Assembly (NCBI GenBank): GCA_946886805.1
Contig: CAMPJM010000086.1
Span: 1 to 11,655, forward strand
DNA from: an uncultured Flammeovirgaceae bacterium
Lineage (GTDB): Bacteria; Bacteroidota; Bacteroidia; Cytophagales; Cyclobacteriaceae
Direction: 5' to 3'
DNA: 11,655 nucleotides
In this document: positions 1-5,209 of the stretch, in pieces
Position numbering within the stretch: the stretch's first letter is position 1
Layout of the letters: each line of letters opens with the position of its first letter
Notes under the pieces: model-generated
Databases searched by the model: none
The model's input: the letters and a program-made list of their open reading frames with translations, nothing else
Told to the model about the DNA's origin: nothing
Made by a program: the position numbers and the translations under genes

Positions 1-29
1 CTTTAAGGTTCTTAATTATATTGCAAAAA

Positions 30-103
30 GGGGGATTAGCTCAGTTGGCTAGAGTGTCCCGAATGCTTTCGGGAGGGTCGTCGGTTCGAATTCGGCATTC
101 AGA
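30..103 (+). pseudogene. tRNA-Ala-like shell 1, anticodon arm replaced by a hairpin
   Basis: The D arm is identical to that of the intact tRNA-Ala at 257-330, and the T arm can still fold using G-U pairs (stem 80-84 with 92-96). In place of the anticodon arm is TCCCGAATGCTTTCGGGA, a 7-bp perfect inverted repeat with a 4-nt TGCT loop, so there is no seven-base anticodon loop. The 3' acceptor strand ATTCAGA pairs only partly with the 5' GGGGGAT. It cannot work as a decoding tRNA, though it could be transcribed. Confidence 0.8.
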
Positions 104-143
104 TAGATATTGCTTTAAGGTTCTTAATTATATTTGCAAAAAA

Positions 144-217
144 GAGGGATTAGCTCCAGTTGGCTAGAGTGTCCCGAATGCTTTCGGGAGGGTCGCCTGT
201 TCGAATTGGCATTCAAG
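144..217 (+). pseudogene. tRNA-Ala-like shell 2, same hairpin in place of the anticodon arm
   Basis: This second shell is more decayed. There is an extra C in the D arm (GCTCCAGTTGG), a G-to-A change in the acceptor strand, and the T-stem is broken (CCTGTTCGAATTGGC). The TCCCGAATGCTTTCGGGA hairpin is nevertheless identical to that of shell 1. The hairpin is thus better kept than the rest of the tRNA body. It is not a functional tRNA. Confidence 0.8.
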
Positions 218-224
218 ACAGATA

Positions 225-250
225 TTGCTTTAAGGTTCTTAATTATATTG
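225..250 (+). promoter_or_regulatory. Probable tRNA promoter, Bacteroidota type
   Basis: TTG at 225-227 is followed after 16 nt by TATATTG at 244-250, close to the TTTG/TAnnTTTG pattern of the Bacteroidota primary sigma factor. It lies 6 nt before the tRNA-Ala 5' end, so transcripts would start at or just before the tRNA. The equivalent box in repeat unit 2 reads TATATTTG, a full match to TAnnTTTG. The spacer is shorter than usual, which lowers confidence. Confidence 0.45.
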
Positions 251-256
251 CAAAAA

Positions 257-330
257 GGGGGATTAGCTCAGTTGGCTAGAGTACCTGCATGGCATGCAGG
301 GGGTCGCCGGTTCGAATCCGGCATTCTCCA
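257..330 (+). tRNA. tRNA-Ala (anticodon GGC)
   Basis: A full cloverleaf can be drawn: acceptor 257-263 with 323-329, D stem GCTC/GAGT, anticodon stem CCTGC/GCAGG (284-288, 296-300) with loop ATGGCAT and anticodon GGC at 291-293, T stem GCCGG/CCGGC with loop TTCGAAT, and discriminator A330. The third acceptor pair is G-U (G259-T327), the classic identity element for alanyl-tRNA synthetase. CCA is not encoded. The gene is the only intact copy among three tandem units and runs directly into a GIY-YIG gene 17 nt downstream. Confidence 0.96.
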
Positions 331-347
331 CTTTTTTCAAACCTTTT

Positions 348-599
348 ATGGAGTATTTTTTGTACATTCTCTACTCTCCATCTGCGGACAAATATTACGC
401 TGGATCTTCTTGTGATCTCGAAAAGAGGTTAGCCCAACATAATGCTGCAAGAAATAAGTCGACAAAACATGGTATTCCTTGGGAAATAGTCTATACTGAA
501 GCTTTTACTACCAGGTCGGAAGCTCTAAAGCGAAAACTGGAAATTAAAAGAAAAAAAAGCAGAAGATACATCGAATGGCTACTTAGCTCAGCTGGATAG
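348..599 (+). CDS. Small GIY-YIG domain nuclease (UPF0213/YhbQ-like)
   Basis: An 83-residue single-domain protein of the GIY-YIG superfamily, which are DNA-cutting nuclease folds; the small UPF0213-type members are mostly uncharacterised. Visible motif parts are Y6-I-L (the GIY strand), Y16-Y-A-G19 (normally YIG), R27 in DLEKRLAQHN with H31, and the C-terminal K-R-K-L-E65-I-K segment carrying the expected catalytic glutamate. A longer reading from 294 would begin inside the tRNA anticodon loop, so ATG 348 is chosen; no Shine-Dalgarno is visible. It starts 17 nt after tRNA-Ala and probably shares its transcript. Its final codons (EWLLSSAG, stop) lie in a tRNA-like D arm at 577-599. The I-to-A change in YIG is unusual, but activity cannot be judged from sequence. 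Confidence 0.88.
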   Translation: MEYFLYILYSPSADKYYAGSSCDLEKRLAQHNAARNKSTKHGIPWEIVYTEAFTTRSEALKRKLEIKRKKSRRYIEWLLSSAG

Positions 600-625
600 A
601 GTGTCCCCTTCAGGGTTGAATTCCG
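577..625 (+). pseudogene. Truncated tRNA fragment (Arg-like D arm)
   Basis: GGCTACTTAGCTCAGCTGGA and the following TAGAG are a good acceptor start plus D arm of the type seen in bacterial tRNA-Arg. After that comes a short hairpin-prone GTCCCCTTCAGGG and a remnant of a T loop (TTGAATTCCG), with no anticodon arm and no 3' acceptor strand. As in the two upstream shells, the anticodon region is replaced by a C-rich/G-rich hairpin. The GIY-YIG stop codon TAG (597-599) is part of this D arm. Confidence 0.65.
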
Positions 626-652
626 TATTTATTTTCTGTTGCTATTCATGTT

Positions 653-671
653 AAAGCCTTTCAGGCTTTTT
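653..671 (+). terminator. Rho-independent terminator after the tRNA/GIY-YIG unit
   Basis: AAAGCCT (653-659), loop TTC, AGGCTTT (663-669) form a perfect 7-bp stem ending in a run of five T. It is well placed to end a transcript starting at the tRNA promoter. On the other strand the hairpin is not followed by T, so it should act only for plus-strand transcription. The remaining sequence to 867 shows no gene. Confidence 0.6.
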
Positions 672-867
672 AGATCCAGCGCAAAATATGGAAATGCCCG
701 TTTGGGTTATTGCAATTTGCTAGGGCTTAAATAAGTAAACAAACAACCCATAACAAGCATTCCCTGTACTGGGATCCCTACAAATAACAGCCGAGCCTGA
801 ATACCATCTCAGTAGCCCATAAAAATCTTGCTGGTGTTTTGCTCATATCAACATAATAGCTATACTC

Positions 868-1476
868 TTAAATCTCGATCATCCGGAAAGTCAGATTTAT
901 TCTCTCTCGTTTTTTCAACCTAGTCGGGGGCAAACGATGGAGCCAATTCGTTTGTGTTTTATCCTTCATCACCAACAAACTTCCATGCTCAAGGACCAGT
1001 GAAATTGTTTCTTTTGTTTGTTTATGTTTAAAAGAAAAGTTTCGCTCTGCGCCAAAGCTCAAAGAAGCTATTGCTCCATTCTTTCTCAATGCTTTTTCCG
1101 CATCGCTGTGCCAGGCCATACCTTCATTCCCATTGTGATACAAATTGAGCAGACAAGAATTAAATTTCTCACCTGTTTTTGCCTCCACTAATGTTTTTAG
1201 TTCAAGCAATTCCTTTGTCCATCCCAGAGCTTGCTTGGTGGTATTGGAATAATTATAATCAAATTGACTATCACCATACCAGGCTACTTTCCTCTTGGTT
1301 ATTATGTGCTTACCAAAAATAACCGCCTCATCATTTTTCCAGGCAATAGAATTTAACAGACAATCAAAATAATCATTTGCCTTTGTGGTCGGCAATATTT
1401 TTCCAAAATAATTTACTACCCCATCTTTAGGCAGTAGGTTATTGTTTTCAGCCGTTTCATTGCTAAATAGATCCAT
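868..1476 (-). CDS. alkB: Alpha-ketoglutarate-dependent dioxygenase AlkB
   Basis: A 202-residue Fe(II)/2-oxoglutarate dioxygenase that oxidatively removes methyl groups from 1-methyladenine and 3-methylcytosine in DNA. The metal triad is visible as H123-x-D125 in NLYHNGNEGMAWHSD and H180 in NWLHRLPPT. The 2-oxoglutarate and fold signature R192-x-N194-x-T-x-R198 lies near the C-terminus. Layout and length resemble the ALKBH2/ALKBH3-like bacterial group more than E. coli AlkB. It is the last gene of a minus-strand repair operon, 4 nt after the Ada-type metal-binding gene. The start at 1476 fits that tight spacing. No clear terminator is visible downstream. Confidence 0.93.
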   Translation of the reverse strand: MDLFSNETAENNNLLPKDGVVNYFGKILPTTKANDYFDCLLNSIAWKNDEAVIFGKHIITKRKVAWYGDSQFDYNYSNTTKQALGWTKELLELKTLVEAKTGEKFNSCLLNLYHNGNEGMAWHSDAEKALRKNGAIASLSFGAERNFSFKHKQTKETISLVLEHGSLLVMKDKTQTNWLHRLPPTRLKKRERINLTFRMIEI

Positions 1477-1480
1477 TTCT

Positions 1481-1753
1481 TTAGTTTTTTAAAGTGGTCT
1501 GTGAGGACACAGGATCACGGAGGCGGTGATTTTTATAATCAGCTTTCATACAATGGCCACAGGGTCGGAAACCATTCTCCTTGGCCTCTTGAACTGAATT
1601 AAAGAACACTCTATTTTCCTTTTTCATTCTTTTTCCGGAGGAACACTGTAGTGTACCAAAAATCTTCAACTTGCTATTACCGCCAAGGCAGATAATTTTA
1701 TTCTTAATTTGATTTCTTAAATCCTCGTCAGTTAAATTGCTATGGTATTTCAT
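1481..1753 (-). CDS. Stand-alone Ada-type metal-binding domain protein
   Basis: A 90-residue protein resembling the N-terminal zinc/methylphosphotriester domain of Ada. The stretch KLKIFGTLQC37 followed by ENRVFF and GFRPC65GHC68 aligns residue for residue with E. coli Ada from the EN pair to the C-x2-C pair. In Ada four cysteines (38, 42, 69, 72) hold zinc and Cys38 takes the methyl group. Here only C37, C65 and C68 fall in the domain; a K sits where a C-x3-C pair would put the other ligand, and C22 or H67 might substitute. C37 could match either Cys38 or Cys42, so methyl acceptance is uncertain. Its ATG directly abuts the stop of the preceding gene (no gap), so the genes are likely co-translated. 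The HTH and methyltransferase parts of Ada are on another gene of the operon. Confidence 0.75.
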   Translation of the reverse strand: MKYHSNLTDEDLRNQIKNKIICLGGNSKLKIFGTLQCSSGKRMKKENRVFFNSVQEAKENGFRPCGHCMKADYKNHRLRDPVSSQTTLKN

Positions 1754-2476
1754 CTAACTTATTGCGTCATGAAAAATAATTCCGAGGGTATGTCTTTCTC
1801 CTTTATGGATTTCACTTACCCCATGTTTCATATTGACCCGATAATACCCTTTATTGCTTTTTACGGGTCTGAAATTGGTTGTAAAAACCAACATTTCTCC
1901 TTTTTTAGGCTTCAGAACAATAGCCTTCGATTGTGCTCTTGGTGTTTGCTGTGTTAGTACGAATTCTCCACCGGCATAATCAACATCAGGTTCATTTAAA
2001 AATAATACTACTTGAATCGGGAAAAATATATCGCCATAAAGGTCCTGATGCAGTGTATTGTAGCCACTTTTCCCATATTTCAGGGTTAAAACTGTTGGCT
2101 TTAATTGACCGTTTGCGTGACAAAGCTTCTGTAGCGCTTGAAGAGAGTCGGGAAATACGGTTGCGATTTTAAGCACTTTCATCCAGGAATTTGCGATGGG
2201 AGCAAGTTTAGGATAAATAGTCTCCCTAATTTCCTGTATCAAATCCGGTAGGGGATAGCTATAATATTTGTATTCTCCCAGTCCAAACCGATAACGCTCC
2301 ATAACCACCGTCTTCCGAAAGAATTTACTGTCTCCATATTGCGCCTTCAGCTTTTCGCATTGTTCATTTGTTAGCAAACCCGGGAGAATTGAATAGCCTT
2401 TTGTATGCATTTCTTCAGTTGTTTTTTCGAAATCCATTTGAGCTATTTTCTGCTTTATACTTTCATAATTTGACAT
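1754..2476 (-). CDS. 2OG-Fe(II) oxygenase of the alkylation-repair operon
   Basis: A 240-residue oxygenase of the prolyl-4-hydroxylase-like 2OG-Fe(II) fold. The iron site reads H143-x-D145 in NTLHQDLYGD and H218 in NMKHGVSE, with R228 ten residues on as the expected 2-oxoglutarate-binding residue (GERHTLGIIFHD). It resembles the bacterial group COG3826, from memory. It is clearly distinct from AlkB: there is no R-x-N-x-T-x-R signature. The substrate is unknown. It sits between the AraC/MGMT gene (26 nt upstream) and the Ada-like gene (no gap downstream), so a role in alkylation damage is a reasonable inference from position only. Confidence 0.8.
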   Translation of the reverse strand: MSNYESIKQKIAQMDFEKTTEEMHTKGYSILPGLLTNEQCEKLKAQYGDSKFFRKTVVMERYRFGLGEYKYYSYPLPDLIQEIRETIYPKLAPIANSWMKVLKIATVFPDSLQALQKLCHANGQLKPTVLTLKYGKSGYNTLHQDLYGDIFFPIQVVLFLNEPDVDYAGGEFVLTQQTPRAQSKAIVLKPKKGEMLVFTTNFRPVKSNKGYYRVNMKHGVSEIHKGERHTLGIIFHDAIS

Positions 2477-2502
2477 AACACATTTCCTGATTTAGCATGC
2501 AA

Positions 2503-3351
2503 TTAAACTTCCTGGCTTATTCTAGCTGCTTCCCAACCTATGAGAGATGTTTTCCTTGTAGTCCCCCACATATAGCCTCCCAGTTTACCACTTGATTGGA
2601 TTACCCTATGACAGGGGATCAGAAAAGCAATGGGATTTTTCCCGATGGCAGTACCAACCGCCCTGGATGCTTTACTGCTTCCCAACCTTTGGGCAATTGA
2701 ACCATAAGTTGTAAGCCCGCCCATCGGTATAGTAAGAAGTGTTTCCCAAACCTTCAACTGAAAATCCGTTCCTTTTAGATGTAGCTTTATTTGGGGCAGT
2801 TTACTCCAATCATGGGAAAATATATAAAGAGCATTCTGCTGGATCACATCATGCATCTGTTTAAATTGAGCGTTTGGAAATTGGTTTTGCATCAATGAAA
2901 AGGCATTAGCTTCATCCTCAACGAAGGCCATATAACAAATCCCCTTTGGTGTAGAAGCTACTATTATATTTCCGAAAGGACTTTCTGCAAAGCTATAATT
3001 GATTGAAAGGTTTTTCCCGCCGGTTTTATATTCAGCAGGTGTCATACCTTCAATATTGATAAATAAATCATGAAGCCTTCCTGTTCCTGAAAGCCCAGTT
3101 TCATAGGCGGTCTCAAAAAGTGTGGCCTGGCTGTCTTTAAGCAATTTCTTGGCATGTTGGATACTTGTATATTGCAGGAACTTTTTCGGACTTGTACCTG
3201 CCCATTCGCTAAAAAGGCGATGAAAATGATAGGGGCTTAAATGCACTTTTTGGGCTACTTCATCTAAATTGGGTTGGGCCTTAAAGTTTAACTTTATAAA
3301 ATCTATTGCTTCGGCAATACGCTGGTAATTGATTAATTCCTGATCATTCAT
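2503..3351 (-). CDS. AraC-type regulator fused to O6-methylguanine-DNA methyltransferase (Ada without N-domain)
   Basis: From ATG 3351 the protein has 282 residues. Residues about 12-109 are an AraC/XylS helix-turn-helix domain (VHLSPYHFHRLFSEWAG and the second helix pair before MTPAEY). Residues about 118-277 are a DNA-[protein]-cysteine methyltransferase with P-C247-H-R as active site and GGY-W-G-RK closing the domain. It transfers methyl or alkyl groups from O6-alkylguanine in DNA to Cys247. Compared with E. coli Ada it lacks the N-terminal zinc domain, which occurs as a separate gene two positions downstream. A TTG start at 3375 would overlap the probable -7 box and is rejected. It is the first gene of the operon and may regulate it, but how it senses damage without the phosphotriester domain is not evident. 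Confidence 0.92.
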   Translation of the reverse strand: MNDQELINYQRIAEAIDFIKLNFKAQPNLDEVAQKVHLSPYHFHRLFSEWAGTSPKKFLQYTSIQHAKKLLKDSQATLFETAYETGLSGTGRLHDLFINIEGMTPAEYKTGGKNLSINYSFAESPFGNIIVASTPKGICYMAFVEDEANAFSLMQNQFPNAQFKQMHDVIQQNALYIFSHDWSKLPQIKLHLKGTDFQLKVWETLLTIPMGGLTTYGSIAQRLGSSKASRAVGTAIGKNPIAFLIPCHRVIQSSGKLGGYMWGTTRKTSLIGWEAARISQEV

Positions 3352-3372
3352 AACTTTATCTTTATTGTAAAG

Positions 3373-3403
3373 CAAAAATAAAACCCCTTTGCGTATGGCG
3401 AAA
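3373..3403 (-). promoter_or_regulatory. Promoter of the alkylation-repair operon
   Basis: Read on the minus strand, TATTTTTG (3380 to 3373) matches TAnnTTTG exactly, and TTTC (3403 to 3400) sits 19 nt upstream, close to the -33 TTTG element. The start site would fall near 3366, about 15 nt before ATG 3351. The element lies just after the MepB-family stop codon, so the repair operon can be expressed separately from that gene. Confidence 0.6.
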
Positions 3404-3414
3404 CCCGAAACTTG

Positions 3415-3957
3415 CTAAAGAGGATTCTCCTTCAATAGCTTTTCAACCCTTTTGAAATCTATCTCCCCATTTTCCGGGGTTTCTAAGAAATAATCCGATT
3501 GCCACTCCTGAGTCTTTTTGGCTTGCTTGCTGGTTGGCTTATCCCAGGGAGGATAAACTCTTATGGCTCTCTTTCCCTCCTTTGAATCATCCGAAATCAC
3601 ACCTTTCTTATGTAGAATAGATTTCGGAAATATAAACTGACCGAAATGGGACTCATTCCTGGTGCTGATAATAAACAGATCTATCTCATCAGAAACATCA
3701 AATGGCTGAATAGGTCCTTGCACACTCCTCTTCCACAAGGTTACAAACTGCCCTGATTTTGTTGGCGTTGTTTTGGCGATTCTATATTTGATGGACAGCT
3801 GATTCAGTTTGAAATTAAAAGCTCCATATTCTGCACTTTCTTTTTCCGGAATAAGCTCGCTCAAATCAAAACCACTTTTATTAAAAATAATTTCATTGAT
3901 GATTAAAAGGTCTTTTGGGATGATATTCGAATGTGAGGAAGGTTTTACAGTTGTCAT
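3415..3957 (-). CDS. MepB family protein
   Basis: A 180-residue soluble protein of the MepB family, named after the third gene of the S. aureus mepRAB operon; biochemical function is unknown. Recognition rests on three segments typical of the family: GQFVTLWKR (69-77), FGQFIFPKS (105-113) and KRAIRVYPPWDKPTSKQAK (129-147). No signal peptide or membrane segment is seen. The length fits a full-length member. It lies upstream of the repair operon on the same strand with 63 nt between, and that gap contains a good promoter, so a shared function is not implied. No mepA or mepR partner is visible. Confidence 0.87.
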   Translation of the reverse strand: MTTVKPSSHSNIIPKDLLIINEIIFNKSGFDLSELIPEKESAEYGAFNFKLNQLSIKYRIAKTTPTKSGQFVTLWKRSVQGPIQPFDVSDEIDLFIISTRNESHFGQFIFPKSILHKKGVISDDSKEGKRAIRVYPPWDKPTSKQAKKTQEWQSDYFLETPENGEIDFKRVEKLLKENPL

Positions 3958-4030
3958 TTAATTACCAAATCGATTTGCCTATTTACCTTATACCATTACA
4001 ACTGCAATACGTTTAATTACAGAAGAATAA

Positions 4031-4492
4031 TTAATCATCTAATAGAATAATTCTTGCAACTTTTTCAAAACTGCTTCCAATTCCATCAAAATTATTATCA
4101 TCAATATGTAAATTTATTTCATCTACCGTTATTATGCCCTCAAGCACTAAATTCTGGTTTTTATAGTTGCCACTAATGGTAATAAAACGACTTAATTCTC
4201 CCGAGTAGATAGATTTTTTCATTGAAACGTAATAAGAACCTTTAGAAACTTCCGCATTATTTTCGATGATTGCATATTTATTATCACTGGTCAAATAAAG
4301 CTGAATATTTTTACCTGTTGTGGTAGGGTTTTCATGAATGTGGAATGCAATTCCTCCGTCAGTTGATTTCCAAGCCCATTCTCCTACCAAATCTTTATTT
4401 TTCAGATTTAAATTATCGTCTGAATTACAAGATGTTATAACTGTGGAAAATATTAACACCCCCATTAATCTTTTCATATTGACATTAGACAT
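4031..4492 (-). CDS. Small secreted lipoprotein, unknown function
   Basis: From ATG 4492 it is a 153-residue protein with a lipoprotein signal peptide: K7-R8, a hydrophobic core, and the lipobox VITS-C22. The residues after the cysteine (N-S-D-D-N) resemble the acidic lipoprotein export signal of Flavobacteria (SDD type), so the protein may be exposed on the cell surface; this is inference. The mature part is beta-rich in appearance (GEWAWKS, NIQLYLTSDNKYAIIENN, KGSYYVS, FITISGNY), reminiscent of lipocalin-like domains, but I recognise no family. Alternative starts are GTG 4507 and ATG 4477; ATG 4492 gives a normal signal peptide and has AAAGG about 14 nt upstream. It is probably monocistronic. 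Confidence 0.78.
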   Translation of the reverse strand: MSNVNMKRLMGVLIFSTVITSCNSDDNLNLKNKDLVGEWAWKSTDGGIAFHIHENPTTTGKNIQLYLTSDNKYAIIENNAEVSKGSYYVSMKKSIYSGELSRFITISGNYKNQNLVLEGIITVDEINLHIDDNNFDGIGSSFEKVARIILLDD

Positions 4493-4581
4493 TTTTATTG
4501 AAGACACCTTTCAATACCCGATGGTTGTAGGAAATAATTTAGAGCAAATAAAACGTCTTAGGAAGGAAACATTGATTTAAG

Positions 4582-4610
4582 CAAAATTATGTAGAATTAT
4601 TTTCTATAAA
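4582..4610 (-). promoter_or_regulatory. Possible promoter of the lipoprotein gene
   Basis: On the minus strand TAATTTTG (4589 to 4582) matches TAnnTTTG exactly, and TTTA (4610 to 4607) lies 17 nt upstream as a weak -33 element. The implied 5' leader to ATG 4492 is about 80 nt. AT-rich DNA gives such matches by chance, so support is moderate. Confidence 0.35.
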
Positions 4611-4694
4611 TTTAAAAGTAATGATTCGACTACGCCAAAGGCATGGCTCTGCCAAAGTCAAATCTACATCACAGTCGCAGTCCAGGCACATTTT

Positions 4695-4710
4695 ATTCCT
4701 GATCAGGAAT
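4695..4710. repeat. 16-bp perfect palindrome
   Basis: ATTCCTGATCAGGAAT is fully self-complementary and lies downstream of the pseudogene at 4734, in otherwise featureless sequence (4511-4733). Neither strand has a T-run placed as in a terminator. It may be a protein-binding site or chance; nothing else is seen in this interval. Confidence 0.35.
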
Positions 4711-4733
4711 CGAAAGAAAAAAATGAATAAAAT

Positions 4734-4997
4734 CTATTTATATTTATTGACGTTTTGCTTCTTATCCTCAAATTTTCCTCTTGCATCAGGGAGATATTTT
4801 AATAACCAGAGACCCACCAAAAATAGAATAACAGAACCTATAAATGCCGGAATGGCAATCTCTGTGTTCGTCCAAAGCATTGTTTAATGCACTGTAAAGC
4901 AGCCAGATCTGAATACTCAAAATTCCTATTAGCAACATTTAATTCCCAACATGACGATACCGTACTTCTTTTATTTTAGAAGCGACTCTTTGTTCAT
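4734..4997 (-). pseudogene. Decayed second copy of the two-helix membrane protein gene
   Basis: From 4734 to about 4955 this matches the intact gene at 5859-6137, roughly four bases in five by eye. The last reading frame gives GSVILFLVGLWLLKYLPDAR and ends NKYK plus TAG, like the intact protein. A 2-bp loss near 4860 and a 1-bp loss near 4940 break the frame between segments that still read MLLIGILSIQIWLLYSALNN and the C-terminal helix. Upstream of MLGI the match fades; a frame running to ATG 4997 contains an in-frame stop. Differences within the readable parts are mainly synonymous or conservative, so the copy diverged as a working gene before it decayed. It lacks Rieske or other partners on its upstream side. 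Confidence 0.85.
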
Positions 4998-5209
4998 CAA
5001 GATATTTTCATTTTTTTATAGTATCCACCCTCGTAATTTTGTACGCGGCGGCTCTTGAACAGGCGACAAAAGCACTATAACCAAAGTGGACGCTATTCCG
5101 ATTCTTCTTTATATACGTTGCTGGACCATGCTTTCTCATTTCCACGCAGAATAACTCCCTGGTCCTAATCACTCACAAAGCTTTTTGTAGTTCATCCACG
5201 AGCGTCGTA
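4998..5209. other. Noncoding stretch, no recognisable gene
   Basis: Between the pseudogene and the Imm11-like stop codon all six frames are interrupted and no RNA gene, repeat or hairpin with a T-run was found. Short conceptual peptides did not resemble any family. Together with the pseudogene it looks like debris from a rearrangement. Confidence 0.5.

Larger units (their letters stand above)
1..330 (+). repeat. Three tandem copies of a promoter-plus-tRNA unit
   Basis: Units begin with CTTTAAGGTTCTTAATTATA at 1, 113 and 228, giving periods of 112 and 115 bp. Each unit holds the same AT-rich leader, a short A-run, and a tRNA-Ala-like body. Units 1 and 2 end in related junctions (CATTCAGATAGATATTG and CATTCAAGACAGATATTG), while unit 3 ends in the complete acceptor stem of a real tRNA. 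The first unit may start before the window. Because the leader is repeated with the tRNA body, each copy carries its own potential promoter. Confidence 0.9.

Noticed and set aside
30..217. Two additional functional tRNA genes
   Set aside because: There is no seven-base anticodon loop, the acceptor strands do not fully pair, and the second copy has a broken T-stem.
294..347. N-terminal extension of the GIY-YIG protein
   Set aside because: The ATG at 294 lies in the anticodon loop of the tRNA; homologous sequence begins at M348 with MEYFLYILYS.
134..415. 93-residue open frame on the plus strand through the second shell and tRNA-Ala
   Set aside because: It is a reading of tRNA and repeat sequence (GGLAQLARVPAWHAGGRRFESG is the usual tRNA translation) and overlaps the real GIY-YIG gene in another frame.
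3352..3375. TTG start eight codons upstream for the AraC/MGMT gene
   Set aside because: It overlaps the TATTTTTG promoter box and would precede the likely transcription start; ATG 3351 is better.
3352..3414. E. coli-type Ada box upstream of the AraC/MGMT gene
   Set aside because: No AAAGCGCA or close match is present; a different operator may be used.
4695..4710. Palindrome as a transcription terminator
   Set aside because: No T-run follows the dyad on the relevant side of either strand.
4621..4887. 88-residue plus-strand frame with a signal-peptide-like stretch
   Set aside because: It runs antisense through the decayed membrane-protein copy at 4734-4997, which explains the sequence conservation; the hydrophobic stretch is a by-product.
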